DNA from: Paralichthys olivaceus
Taxonomy: Eukaryota; Chordata; Actinopteri; Pleuronectiformes; Paralichthyidae
Direction: 5' to 3'
Assembly (NCBI RefSeq): GCF_024713975.1
Contig: NC_091105.1
Location: forward strand, 21,812,939-21,876,938
Length of the DNA stretch: 64,000 nt
Positions 1 through 11,267 of this stretch are shown in pieces. The notes below the pieces were generated by a model that was not told the origin of the DNA, searched no databases, and saw nothing but the letters and a program-made list of their open reading frames with translations. Position numbers and translations under genes: made by a program. Every line of letters starts with the position of its first letter. Positions within the stretch are counted from its first letter, which is position 1.

Positions 1-308
1 CGTCACTGCATTTAGTGAATAGATCGTGGAAATGACGAAAACTAGATCAGATGTAAATGTTGGCACAAACTGAACATACCCACATTTAATCTGCTGTCGA
101 GAAAACAATCATCTGCCGTGAATACAAGCAATTCTCCCGAATACGTGTAGGAACAGTCTCTGCACACTTTCTCAGTCCTGCAGGAGCCGTGAGCTGCTGC
201 ATGAGGGTGGACCAGTCATGCACAATCCGGCTCCTATCTATTTCTATTCCCCCCCCCTCCCAGATCCCCAAACAGAAACCTCCCTGAGACCGAAAGACGT
301 GAACTCAC

Positions 309-480
309 CGCGCTACTTCAGCATCCCCTTCGTCTTCTCCTCCTCTTCGTCACTATAGATGGTGACAGCGCATAACGCAGGCGGATTTATCTTTAAAGGT
401 GCCTTATCAGTGAATATGCGTTGAATAGCCTATATTCTCTCCCCACACGATGCTGTGGAGCAGCAGCTCTTATAGTCCCT
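309..480 (-). promoter_or_regulatory. Possible promoter and non-coding first exon of a leftward gene
   Basis: On the minus strand a TATA-like CTATAAGAG (about 467-475) lies in GC-rich sequence. It is followed by a stretch without a long reading frame that ends at 309 in a strong splice donor, GTGAGTTC (308-301). This arrangement fits a core promoter, a 5' UTR exon and a donor, with the coding exon beyond the left edge. In land vertebrates the gene next to and divergent from TRHR is, from memory, TMEM74, whose coding region is a single exon after a non-coding exon. That would fit, but it is inference from gene order only. No coding evidence lies inside the window. Confidence 0.3.
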
Positions 481-611
481 CCCACACACAGAGCCTCAGC
501 TGCCCGCGCTGTGGCGCTGACAGGAGCGCAGCTATCTGTCTGTGAGCCGATTGAGATCACTACAGTCCCCATGAGCGGGGATAGGGATTTGAGGGGCTGA
601 GAGGGAGGGGA

Positions 612-722
612 TAGTACTCTTGCACTCAAAGTGCTTTACGGCACAGTTTTGCCATTCACCCATTCATTGGAAATGGTGGAAGGCCGGGATTGAACCGCCG
701 GCCTTCTGGTTAGCAGACAACA
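612..722 (-). mobile_element. Fragment of a tRNA-derived fish SINE
   Basis: Read on the minus strand there is a B-box-like GGTTCAATCCC followed by a body containing AATGAATGGGTGAATG and GTAAAGCACTTTGAGTGC. This is the body of a very common fish tRNA-related SINE. The A-box end is truncated. It is not a functional tRNA gene because there is no cloverleaf. Confidence 0.55.
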
Positions 723-1132
723 CCTTTTATAGCCACAGCCACATAACACATGGGTTTTTTTCATGCCGTTTCCAAATTAATTTGCCAGATAATACAAATT
801 TGTTACGACTTGGTAAATTACATTCTGACCATTCCTTCATTCTTTATTTTTTAACATAAGAAAACCCTTATTTTTGAATGTCATATTCATTGTAGTAAAT
901 ATTCCAAGCTTTGTTAAATTCTTAGTCTGATGTCGGATCTGGTGTGTGGTGGTTGGCAGGGGTGTATAGTCATAAGTGTGTTTTTATTGGTGGAGAATCC
1001 CCTGGATACACACTCAACTTTTAAGTCTTTGCTCATTGCCTTTTGTGTGTGTGTGTGCTCACTCATTATATGTCTCTCACTGACTGGACTGTAATATATC
1101 CTTTCATATATTTTTTTCGAAATGTATTTTTT

Positions 1133-1283
1133 GTATTGCGTGTTTCGCCTTTAATGGATAGGACAGAGTAAGCTTGTAGGGCATACATGGCTGCAGGTTG
1201 GAATCGAGCCCGGGCCTCTGCAGGTTGAGGCCGTGCCTCACTGGGGTGGCAGCTCTACCAGGTGAGCCAAATGCTGCCTCCCT
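1133..1283 (-). mobile_element. tRNA-derived SINE
   Basis: The minus strand shows an A-box-like TGGCTCACCTGGTAGAG and, at the expected spacing, a B-box-like GGCTCGATTCC. A short non-tRNA tail with TCCATTAAAGGCGAAAC follows. This is the head of a tRNA-derived SINE. A true tRNA is excluded because the acceptor stem is not complementary. Confidence 0.55.
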
Positions 1284-1299
1284 TACATAGTGCATGTGT

Positions 1300-3255
1300 T
1301 TATATGGATGTGTTTACTGCAAGTGCTTACGGTATGTTACATTAAATGAAATAATATAAAAATATGCACCCTTAATCACTCTATCCCATAGACTATTTGA
1401 ATAAACCTTTGTGTGGCCACACAGTTGAGGATCATGCACATGCACACAATAATCTGCACTGATATGCTATCATCATATCAGAGGAAAAAATCTTTCCAGC
1501 TGTGTTTTGCAAAGAGTATTGCTGAACTGTGTGTATCACGTACCATCTGTTCGACCGTGCTCTCTCAGAAGATTACTGGTCAGTATGTCAAAGCCATCCT
1601 AATCCATGTTTAATCTAGACATCTAATAGGTCATCCGATCTGTGACCCCATCTGGGCTTAATCTTTGGAAGTTCAGCTCGCACGCCTTCAGAGCCTTAAG
1701 TGTTGATAGCATCTTCCAAAAAAACCCAAACAATTAGCACAGTATTTTCTTTTTCTTGTGATTTGTGAACTAGATGCTAAGTAAACTAAATGCTAAGTAG
1801 GCCCCATGGGCCACCATCAGCCATTTCAGTTCTTAATCCCACTTTAAAGTGCATATTCATTTGCCGACTGTTCCACCTTCTTTAGCACAACCAGGCAGCA
1901 GCTATAAATATAGTCGCCACTTTTCCTGGAGTCCTAGTGGCTGCGAAAACGGCTTTGGCTCACTTCCCAACAAGACTCCATTTAACAGATGAGTAAAGTG
2001 AGAGAAAGAGTGGTGAGAAAAAAAGAAAGACTACATGTTTGAGATATTACAGAGGCAGGTGATCAGAACGGTTTATGGTGCATAGGTCACACTAGTCGAC
2101 TCAAGTCGCTTTTATGCAGAGAGAGGAACCTGAAATCTGACTGTGCACATCTGAGGGGTTAACAACAGCCGACAATCAGATGCTATCTGTCTGCAACAGT
2201 GCACCATTTTTCCTGTTGGCAAGGACACCAGGCTGGGGAGAGGAGGGGCGGCTGGGGAGTCAGTGCTTCTAAAGGCTATAAATCCTGTGTGTGTGAGTGT
2301 GAGTGTGTGAGTGTGTCTCCTGCCACAGTCATGTAGCTATACACCAAATAAAGATAATAAAACATGGATGTAGCAGATATGGTGGTGGTGGGGGGATCCC
2401 TCTGAAAGCATATGGTAGAAAGAAGACCTGTGAACTATAATGAAGTGCATTAATGAATGAGGCGCCAAATGGGTTCACCTCACCTCCAGCTGCTCCAGCT
2501 GCTCAGCGTCCGACAGTAGCAGACTGTGTTGCAAAATCGATGAATATGAATGAATAAAACTGTACGAGTGGGAAACAGGCTGCTGCTGGGAAAAAGCCCC
2601 CAGGTCCCCAAAACTAGCACTTCTAAACCTACACCTTAATATGTCACTATAAATAACAGATGCATTGTGCTCTCATAAAACATTGAACAGCTTCAGCGTA
2701 GCTAATTTTTTTTACCACTTTGAGAAAAGAGCAACAGAAGCATCATCAACAGGCTTAAAGACGACACTTGCAGTTACATCAAAAGTAATAATTAGTACAG
2801 TGCCTCTTCTAAACCTGCCAGTTTGGACACAATTATTCCTTGTCATTAGTGAGTCCTCCTCAAACTGTTCTACAATATAGTCACTTCGGTGTGCTGGACA
2901 TTGCGTGCAGAGCTTTTTATAAACAGTCTATAATGCAGAGTGAAGTGGCTTGAATTGTGCCCTGCACACAATGACTGATAGTGCTGTTTGACGGTTTGAT
3001 ACATTTTTATTCATATTGAACTTATCGCGTGTTTAAATCACAACAAACTCAACACTGCTCTTCGTGGGCCGTGAACAATTAACACATGTCAAGTTTGACA
3101 GCAATTAGATGAACGGTTTGCAATATATGGGTTACACTTACAGAAAGACAGATGTTTTTGGAATACATTTTTAACTTTATTTCATCTGTCAAGGGTGTCA
3201 AAGTACAGTATTTATTAACCCACACACAAAGAACTCTATTACTCCAAGTCGAAAA
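1300..3255. other. Gene-free stretch
   Basis: I see no supported gene here. The region is AT-rich, with short GT/GTGA simple repeats near 2287-2315. Open frames up to about 70 codons lack any recognisable protein character or splice context. Confidence 0.5.
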
Positions 3256-3365
3256 CATGGGAATCTTTCTACCATCTGTCCTTTATGAAATGAATTCCCC
3301 CATAACTAAACATGGGAATCTTTCTACCATCTGTCCTTTATGAAATGAATTCCCCCATAACTAAA
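3256..3365. repeat. 55-bp tandem duplication
   Basis: A 55-bp segment beginning CATGGGAATCTTTCTACC and ending CCCCATAACTAAA occurs twice head to tail (from 3256 and from 3311) with no visible difference. It is a recent local duplication in non-coding DNA. Confidence 0.85.
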
Positions 3366-3660
3366 CCAACAGACAAAGCGAACGTCAGCATGCTAATGTA
3401 CGACATGTTGAGACTTGTAAGAGGAAAAAATGCGGTGTACATTTCCAGCTTGACCATTGCATGAAAAAAGTATAGACAGGAAAGATGATAATAAGTTAAT
3501 GAAAGTAATATTTTATAAAATGACCTAAGTACGCTATCTGGGTTAGCAAATATTTGGATTTGTGGGCTAACTTATTCTGTTTAAAGATAAATGATGCTGA
3601 AACACATGTATCAATTTGTGCATATAAAAACTTTATAATTAAAATAATAAAATATATTAA

Positions 3661-4048
3661 AGGTACAGTGTGTAGAATTTAGTGATATCTAGTGTTGAAA
3701 TTGCATGTTGCAGCTGAACAACACTCACCTCACCCTCCCCTTCCAAAAATGAAAAAGAACCTGTGGTAGTCTTCAGTTTTCGAAAACTCAAAAGGTGTTT
3801 GGTTTGTCCAGTCTGGACTGATGTAAAAATCATGGAGGCCTCCATAGAGAGGACCCCCTCGATGTAAATATTTAAATAATATATTTATATTTAAATGGTA
3901 TTTAAATATAAAGTGTTTTTTCTGGGGTAAAGACAACTACAATTCATACAATTAAGATGAAATAAACTAATGAAAACATCATGAGGATGATTCTACATTA
4001 AATTTCTGCCAATAGTTTCCTTTCACCTAAATCGTACACACTGGACCT
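3661..4048. mobile_element. MITE-like non-autonomous DNA transposon, copy 1
   Basis: The ends are imperfect terminal inverted repeats. The left starts AGGTACAGTGTGTAGAATTT, and the right end read in reverse starts AGGTCCAGTGTGTACGATTT. The interior is AT-rich and non-coding. TTAA precedes the left end and TTGA follows the right end, so a TTAA target (piggyBac-like) is possible but not proven. A related copy lies at 18677-19028 in the opposite orientation. Confidence 0.6.
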
Positions 4049-4354
4049 TTGAGCCTGCAACTTAGTTTTGGTAGTTACTGAATAGTTTCTGATTTAACAG
4101 TCACTTTAATCTTTGTATGAGATGGTTGGACAATTGGCTGCTACAAAATATCTTTAATAATGATAAAAGCAAGTGAACTGTTTATAAGTAACAAATAAAA
4201 ATGCTTCAAATACCAAACATTTGACTATAGTGTTGTAGTAATGATGTCATAATGTAGTAATGACTCCAGATGTTCATGTAATAATGTAGTAATGAAGACA
4301 GAGTGATCATACAATAATTTAGTCTGCTGATTACTCCTGTACGTATTATTGAGT

Positions 4355-4402
4355 ATTACTCACATTTTAAGACCTTTGAACTGGTCTTTAAATGTGAGTA
4401 AT
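4355..4402. repeat. Inverted repeat (20-bp stem) upstream of gene copy 1
   Basis: The left arm ATTACTCACATTTTAAGACC pairs with the right arm GGTCTTTAAATGTGAGTAAT (19 of 20 positions) around the 8-base loop TTTGAACT. The same hairpin is found in unit 2 (7658-7705) and unit 3 (11005-11052), about 500 bp upstream of each start codon. Its function is unknown; it may be an old transposon end pair. Confidence 0.7.
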
Positions 4403-4576
4403 ATTGTTTTTAATGTATTTATTGATTTAGAGACGCTCACAACCAGCAGCTGAAGGAAACTTAACACTGGCAGCTAAGCCTTTATATTAAAGTAAACTAC
4501 ACCCACAATATACATTTTTAAATGTTATGATTATTTAAAAACATCATTTAGAATTTTTGGAAAATATGTTTTATAA

Positions 4577-4628
4577 CCCCCCCCCCCCCCCACACACACA
4601 CACACACACTCAGCCCCCCCCCCCCCCC
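4577..4628. repeat. Poly-C/CA/poly-C tract, unit 1
   Basis: A run of 15 C is followed by a CA microsatellite, CTCAG and a second C-run. It lies about 250 bp upstream of the start codon. Its length differs strongly between units (compare 7880-7947 and 11227-11267). Confidence 0.9.
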
Positions 4629-4881
4629 AACATCGTTTTGGGTCACATCATAGCATCAAAGACAAAGAATTACCAGAGAGCTTGGCATGACTATGACTTT
4701 GATGTCATCTCTTTACATCAATGCTCACACCTCACTTGGTCTATGTGGCTCACTTGGCTTGGTTCACTTTGTCTACTCAACACACATCTTGCTCAGTTTA
4801 ACTTGTATTCTCGACGCAGCTTGTTGTTAGCATTTACTTAATTCTACACAAACAAAAAGATCTTAAAAGAAATAAAAAAAC

Positions 4882-6477
4882 ATGGCAGATTCCACCAAGA
4901 AGTTTCCTCTGTCCCACACAGTGAAGGGAAGTATCCGCCAAAGGGATCCTAGGGTTTTTGTGAAGCCCTCAGTCTCCTCAAGGAAGGAGAGCGCCATGGC
5001 TTCATCTAACCTCAGGAGCAAGAAGGGCGGACAGAGTCAAATCAAGCCTGTTAAGAACACTTTTGGATGTCCCTCTGAGGTAGATGAGCAGCTCAAGAAC
5101 AAGGAGCTCATCAGGGCTGTTAAAAGTATCCTGAGCAGCCTGACTCCTGAAACGTTCCACTCCTCAGTGGGGCAGCTGAAGAAACTGTGGCTGAACACAG
5201 TGGAGGAATTGCAAGAAGTCGTCAACCTCCTCTTTGAGAGTGCCGTTATGGGTGACTCTGCAAAGCTCTATGCCAGGATGTGCAGCAGCCTCCCAAAGGT
5301 AGGTCACGCATCTATGACAATGCAATCGTCTTACACTGTATATATTAAAATACAAACAACAATGTTTTCCACCACATGTGAGTTGAATTAGCCTTAACAA
5401 GGTTTTCTTATGTTTTCTTCTCCTCAGGTCCAGTTCCAACCCACAGTTGACTCAACAACTTCTGTCAACTTCACTATTTTGCTCGCCAGACGCTGCCGCG
5501 CAGAGTATGAAGACCTCTTTGGCAAAGGTAACACTGATGAGAAGAGTGAGAGGGGATTGGAGCAGATGAAGAAAGAGCTGGATGACGCCTCACTTCGTCG
5601 CTCCATTGGTACAATCCAATTTATCGGGGAGCTCTTTCTCGCTCGCATTTTGAGCGAGGCTGCAATGCACAGCTGCATCGAGGGTCTCCTGAAGAACCAA
5701 GATGAACAGTCTCTTGAGTGCCTGTGTGAGCTCCTCCAGATTATCGGCATGAATCTGGAGACAGTAACTGCCGAGAAGGTCATGAACTCACACTATGACC
5801 AGATGGATGTTATTGCCAAGGATGAAAAGACATCCTCCAGGATTTCTCTGATGCTGAAGACAGCAACAGACCCCAAGAGAAAATTCCTCGGGCTGACTGG
5901 CGGCAGAGTTCCTAAGACCGAGGATAAAGCATCAGTCTCCACTCCCCAAGAGAAGGAAAAGTTCCACCTAATGCCACGACCAAGGAAGCCCACTGACTAT
6001 AGGCCTGTTGCGTGCGACAGTGAAACCTTTTCAGAGATGGTAATTGTCAATTTTCTTACAAATGGCAACTTAGAAGAAGCCATGAGCTGTGTGGCAGAGC
6101 AAATGAGCCCCTCACTCCTCCATGTGTTTGTCTGCTCTGCTGTGGACTTCACGTTTGAGAGCAGCAGTGACTCTCGGAGGAAGATGGGCCTGTTGCTGCG
6201 GCGGCTGCATGAAGCAGGAGTCCTGCCAGCGGAGCAGATCGTGAAAGGGCTGCAGGACATAGTGGAGACGGCTGTCTACATTGAGGCAGAGGTGCCAAAC
6301 ATCTGGCGCTGCCTCGCTGAGGTCATCGACCCTGTGCCACACCTGGCTGAGGTCATCAAACCTGTAGCACACCTCGGTGAGGTCATCGACCCTGTGCCAC
6401 AGAGGGGCGCATCTCCACTGATGAGATGTTTGGAAGCATCCCGTTGCTCCCATCTCCTTAACCGACTGGTGTGCTGA
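4882..6477 (+). CDS. eIF4G-like protein with MIF4G and MA3 domains, copy 1
   Basis: A two-exon gene: exon 1 is 4882-5298, the intron 5299-5427 (129 bp, GTAGGT...CTCCTCAG, phase 0), exon 2 5428-6477; 488 residues. Residues about 80-290 resemble the MIF4G domain of eIF4G (NFTILLARRC, IQFIGELF, DEQSLECLCELL, KTSSRISLML), the HEAT-repeat platform that binds eIF4A and RNA. Residues about 336-440 resemble an MA3 domain (EEAMSCVAEQMSPSLLHVFV, GLLLRRLHEAGVL). No YxxxxL-phi eIF4E-binding motif and no C-terminal W2 domain is seen, so the protein is much shorter than eIF4G1/3 or DAP5. Residues 437-466 are three decapeptide repeats of the EVIDPVAHLG type. The start is the first ATG after an A-rich leader; AATAAA follows the stop near 6548. 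The role in translation is inferred from the family; a cap-independent or inhibitory role is possible. Confidence 0.85.
6319..6408 (+). repeat. Coding minisatellite, 3 x 30 bp, copy 1
   Basis: Three 30-bp units (GAGGTCATCGACCCTGTG...) encode EVIDPVPHLA, EVIKPVAHLG and EVIDPVPQRG. The period is exactly ten codons, so changes in copy number keep the frame. Confidence 0.95.
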
Positions 6478-6799
6478 GGATCCACCCCCCAACCATTGCC
6501 ATTCCTCTGGACCTGACTCACTACTTACCCCAAGCTGTTGGTTTAACAATAAAAATGATTGTTTGTTGCGTATTCCTGGACGTAAGTTTTGTTCTGTGAA
6601 ACTTTTAATAAACTTCATCTAGAAATGAATTGGCTGCATATCATGAACATTATTATTATTATTTATAGTTTTTTCTATTTGTGGACAGATTTGAACGCAA
6701 TAGCATCTTAATTGTGCAAGATGCAATCATGAAACCCTACAGGTGTGTGGCAAAATGTAGATGTGGTCTGACCCACAACTGCTTACATTGTGGTTATAA

Positions 6800-6930
6800 C
6801 TATTCAATCAATCAATGAAACTTTATGTATTCAACACATTCTATATCGACAATGTGTTGATGAGACAGACATAAGAAAACAACTGCAAGCAATAGCAAAT
6901 GAACAATTAAAACAAATAAAAACCTTAATT
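6800..6930 (-). mobile_element. Possible retroelement 3'-end fragment (also at about 10143-10280)
   Basis: The stretch CAATCAATCAATGAAACTTT followed by ACACATT, ACAATGTGTT and A-rich sequence resembles the end of a fish retroelement read on the opposite strand. It is duplicated with the array. Classification is uncertain. Confidence 0.3.
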
Positions 6931-6975
6931 TAGCTTCACTGCTAATCGATGCTCATTTCCAGAGTCTACACCACC

Positions 6976-7226
6976 ATGCCACAAACCTGGGTGGAACGAA
7001 TGCTCATTCCGGTGGACTACAGTCACCCTCCCATTGATGATGAACCCCCCCCCATGAGGCTGGACAACATCTGATGGGACAAGTGCAAGCACCTACTATT
7101 GTGTTGAAGACAGGGTGCTGCTGTGGAGAGAACACCATGACTACTTTCCTCATGGTCTGTTGTGTCATAATCTTAAGTCTAATGCTCGTCTGCACTGTCT
7201 TCCTCGCTTTATACTTGTGGAAGTAA
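6976..7226 (+). pseudogene. Possible small membrane-protein exon, frameshifted at a C-run (unit 1)
   Basis: A splice-acceptor-like TGCTCATTTCCAG is followed by CACCATGCC, a good start context. The frame beginning MPQTWVERMLIPVDY runs into a C-run (9 C). Downstream, in another frame, is a cysteine-rich stretch and then a strongly hydrophobic segment (VCCVIILSLMLVCTVFLALY) ending LWK and TAA. A C-run two bases shorter would make one frame of 82 codons. As it stands the frame is broken. An AATAAAG-rich tail follows. I do not recognise the protein; the layout suggests a small single-pass (tail-anchored type) membrane protein. It could also be a chance frame. Confidence 0.35.
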
Positions 7227-7876
7227 GAAGTTTATGTGGAAGCCAAGTTACCTGTTCTACCATTAAAAAGTATTCCACTTGGTGTTCAAAAGCAGTAAAA
7301 ATAAAGAAATAAAAAATAAAAACAATTTGGGACTTATTCATGTCGTAAAATTCAGGTGAAACAAACTAAATGAAAAATCAATATAATACGATAAAAGTGT
7401 GTAGTAAAAACTACATCAAGAATAAAAAAGGGGGGTTAGATAGTTAGAAATGATGTTTAATAATGATAAAAGAGAGTGAACTGTTTATAAGTAACAAATA
7501 CAAATGCTTCAAATACCAAACGTTTGACTATAGTGTTGTAGTAATGATGTCATAATGTAGTAATGACTCCAGATGTTCATGTAATAATGTAGTAATGAAG
7601 ACAGAGTGATCATACAATAATTTAGTCTGCTGATTACTCCTGTACGTATTATTGAGTATTACTCACATTTTAAGACCTTTGAACTGGTCTTTAAATGTGA
7701 GTAATATTGTTTTTAATGTATTTATTGATTTAGAGACGCTCACAACCAGCAGCTGAAGGAAACTTAACACTGGCAGCTAAGCCTTTATATTAAAGTAAAC
7801 TACACCCACAATATAAATTTTTAAATGTTATGATTATTTAAAAACATCATTTAGAATTTTTGGAAAATATGTTTTA

Positions 7877-7879
<3 letters not shown>

Positions 7880-7921
<42 letters not shown>

Positions 7922-7947
7922 ACACACTCAGCCCCCCCCCCCCCCCC
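7880..7947. repeat. Poly-C/CA/poly-C tract, unit 2
   Basis: The counterpart of 4577-4628, expanded to an initial run of 28 C followed by a CA tract and a second C-run. Confidence 0.9.
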
Positions 7948-8198
7948 AAATCGTTTTGGGTCACATCATAGCAGCAAAGATAAAGAATTACCAGAGAGCT
8001 TGGCATGACTATGACTTTGATGTCATCTCTTTACATCAATGCTCACACCTCACTTGGTCTATGTGGCTCACTTGGCTTGGTTCACTTTGTCTACTCAACA
8101 CATATCTTGCTCAGTTTAACTTGTATTCTCGACGCAGCTTGTTGTTAGCATTTACTTAATTCTACACAAACAAAAAGATCTTAAAAGAAATAAAAAAC

Positions 8199-9824
8199 AT
8201 GGCAGATTCCACCAAGAAGTTTCCTCTGTCCCACACAGTGAAGGGAAGTATCCGCCAAAGGGATCCTAGGGTTTTTGTGAAGCCCTCAGTCTCCTCAAGG
8301 AAGGAGAGCGCCATGACTTCATCTAACCTCAAGAGCAAGAAGGGCGGACAGACTCAAATCAAGCCTGTCAAGGCCACTTTTGGATGTCCCTCTGAGGTAG
8401 ATGAGCAGCTCAAGAACAAGGAGCTCATCAGGGCTGTTAAAAGTATCCTGAGCAGCCTGACTCCTGAAACGTTCCACTCCTCAGTGGGGCAGCTGAAGAA
8501 ACTGTGGCTGAACACAGTGGAGGAATTGCAAGAAGTCGTCAACTTCCTCTTTGAGAGTGCCGTAATGGGTGACTCTGCAAAGCTCTATGCCAGGATGTGC
8601 AGCAGCCTCCCAAAGGTAGGTCACGCATCTATGACAATGCAATCGTCTTACACTGTATATATTAAAATACAAACAACAATGTTTTCCACCACATGTGAGT
8701 TGAATTAGCCTTAACAAGTTTTTCTTATGTTTTCTTCTCCTCAGGTCCAGTTCCAACCCACAGTTGACTCAACAACTTCTGTCAACTTCACTATTTTGCT
8801 CGCCAGACGCTGCCGCGCAGAGTATGAGGACCTCTTTGGCAAAGGTAACACTGATGAGAAGAGTGAGAGGGGATTGGAGCAGATGAAGAAAGAGCTGGAC
8901 GACGCCTCACTTCGTCGCTCCATTGGTACAATCAAATTTATCGGGGAGCTCTTTCTCGCTCGCATTTTGAGCGAGGCTGCAATGCACAGCTGCATCGAGG
9001 GTCTCCTGAAGAACCAAGATGAACAGTCTCTTGAGTGCCTGTGTGAGCTCCTCCAGATTATCGGCATGAATCTGGAGACAGTAACTCCCGAGAAGGTCAT
9101 GAACACACACTATGACCAGATGGATGTTATTGCCAAGGATGAAAAGACATCCTCCAGGATTTCTCTGATGCTGAAGACAGCAACAGACCCCAAGAGAAAA
9201 TTCCTCGGGCTGACTGGCATCAGAGTTCCTAAGACCGAGGATAAAGCATCAGTCTCCACTCCCCAAGAGAAGGAAAAGTTCCACCTAATGCCACGACCAA
9301 GGAAGCCCACTGACTATAGGCCTGTTGCGTGCGACAGTGAAACCTTTTCAGAGATGGTAATTGTCAATTTTCTTACAAATGGCAACTTAGAAGAAGCCAT
9401 GAGCTGTGTGGCAGAGCAAATGAGCCCCTCACTCCTCCATGTGTTTGTCTGCTCTGCTGTGGACTTCACGTTTGAGAGCAGCAGTGACTCTCGGAGGAAG
9501 ATGGGCCTGTTGCTGCGGCGGCTGCATGAAGCAGGAGTCCTGCCAGCGGAGCAGATCGTGAAAGGGCTGCAGGACATAGTGGAGACGGCTGTCTACATTG
9601 AGGCAGAGGTGCCAAACATCTGGCGCTGCCTCGCTGAGGTCATCGACCCTGTAGCACACCTCGGTGAGGTCACTGACCCTGTAGCACACCTCGGTGAGGT
9701 CATCGACCCTGTAGCACACCTCGGTGAGGTCATCGATCCTGTGCCACACAAGGGCACATCTCCACTGATGAGATGTTTGGAAGCATCCCGTTGCTCCCAT
9801 CTCCTTAACCGACTGGTGTGCTGA
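8199..9824 (+). CDS. eIF4G-like protein with MIF4G and MA3 domains, copy 2
   Basis: Exon 1 is 8199-8615, the intron 8616-8744 (129 bp, same donor and acceptor as copy 1), exon 2 8745-9824; 498 residues. Domain order is as in copy 1: MIF4G about 80-290, MA3 about 336-440, then four decapeptide repeats (437-476). Differences from copy 1 are scattered substitutions, for example IKFIGE (the form found in canonical eIF4G) instead of IQFIGE, TPEKVMNTHY instead of TAEKVMNSHY, and LTGIRV instead of LTGGRV. All splice sites and the whole frame are intact, so it is probably functional. AATAAA lies near 9896 and AAATAAATTTC near 9953. Upstream and downstream flanks match unit 1, so expression is likely shared. 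Confidence 0.85.
9636..9755 (+). repeat. Coding minisatellite, 4 x 30 bp, copy 2
   Basis: Four 30-bp units encode EVIDPVAHLG, EVTDPVAHLG, EVIDPVAHLG and EVIDPVPHKG. The last unit keeps the diverged junction form also seen in copy 3. Confidence 0.95.
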
Positions 9825-10323
9825 GGATCCACCCCCCAACCATTGCCATTCCTCTGGACCTGACTCACTACTTACCCCAAGCTGTTGGTTTAACAATAAA
9901 AATGATTGTTTGTTGCGTATTCCTGGACGTAAGTTTTGTTCTGTGAAACTTTAAATAAATTTCATCTAGAAATGAACTGGCTGCATATCATGAACATTAT
10001 TATTATTATTTATATTTTTTTTCTATTTGTGGACAGATTTGAACGCAATAGCATCTTAATTGTGCAAGATGCAATCATGAAACCCTACAGGTGTGTGGCA
10101 AAATGTAGATGTGGTCTGACCCACAACTGCTTACATTGTGGTTATAACTATTCAATCAATCAATTAAACTTTATGTATTCAACACATTCTATATCGACAA
10201 TGTGTTGATGAGACAGACATAAGAAAACAACTGCAAGCAAAAGCAAATGAACAATTAAAACAAATAAAAACCTTCATTTAGCTTCACTGCTAACCGGAGC
10301 TCATTTCCAGAGTCTACACCACC

Positions 10324-10573
10324 ATGCCACAAACCTGGGTGGAACGAATGCTCATTCCGGTGGACTACAGTCACCCTCCCATTGATGATGAACCCCCCCC
10401 ATGAGGCTGGACAACATCTGATGGGACAAGTGCAAGCACCTACTATTGTGTTGAAGACAGGGTGCTGCTGTGGAGAGAACACCATGACTACTTTCCTCAT
10501 GGTCTGTTGTGTCATAATCTTAAGTCTAATGCTCGTCTGCACTGTCTTCCTCGCTTTATACTTGTGGAAGTAA
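10324..10573 (+). pseudogene. Possible small membrane-protein exon, frameshifted at a C-run (unit 2)
   Basis: This is the duplicate of 6976-7226, with 8 C instead of 9 in the run. The frame from ATG 10324 stops just after the run. A separate frame from ATG 10385 (MMNPPHEAGQ...) is open through the hydrophobic segment to TAA at 10571-10573, 62 residues, and could be translated as it stands. The C-run length differs between the two units and neither joins the two halves. This could be real decay, slippage, or assembly error in a homopolymer. Confidence 0.35.
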
Positions 10574-11226
10574 GAAGTTTATGTGGAAGCCAAGTTACCT
10601 GTTCTACCATTAAAAAGTATTCCACTTGGTGTTCAAAAGCAGTAAAAATAAAGAAATAAAAAATAAAAACAATTTGGGACTTATTCATGTCGTAAAATTC
10701 AGGTGAAACAAACTAAATGAAAAATCAATATAATACGATAAAAGTGTGTAGTAAAAACTACATCAAGAATAAAAAAGGGGGGTTAGATAGTTAGAAATGA
10801 TGTTTAATAATGATAAAAGAGAGTGAACTGTTTATAAGTAACAAATAAAAATGCTTCAAATACCAAACGTTTGACTATAGTGTTGTAGTAATGATGTCAT
10901 AATGTAGTAATGACTCCAGATGTTCATGTAATAATGTAGTAATGAAGACAGAGTGATCATACAATAATTTAGTCTGCTGATTACTCCTGTACGTATTATT
11001 GAGTATTACTCACATTTTAAGACCTTTGAACTGGTCTTTAAATGTGAGTAATATTGTTTTTAATGTATTTATTGATTTAGAGACGCTCACAACCAGCAGC
11101 TGAAGGAAACTTAACACTGGCAGCTAAGCCTTTATATTAAAGTAAACTACACCCACAATATACATTTTTAAATGTTATGATTATTTAAAAACATCATTTA
11201 GAATTTTTGGAAAATATGTTTTATAA

Positions 11227-11267
11227 CCCCCCCCCACACACACACACACTCAGCCCCCCCCCCCCCC
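11227..11267. repeat. Poly-C/CA/poly-C tract, unit 3
   Basis: The shortest version of the tract: an initial run of 9 C, a CA tract, CTCAG and a second C-run. Confidence 0.9.

Noticed and set aside
1133..1283. Possible tRNA gene
   Set aside because: A- and B-box-like sequences exist but no cloverleaf can be folded; a SINE explains it.
4557..4841. Frames beginning MENMFYNPPPP upstream of each eIF4G-like copy
   Set aside because: They run through the variable C-run/CA tract and change with its length; no conserved protein character.
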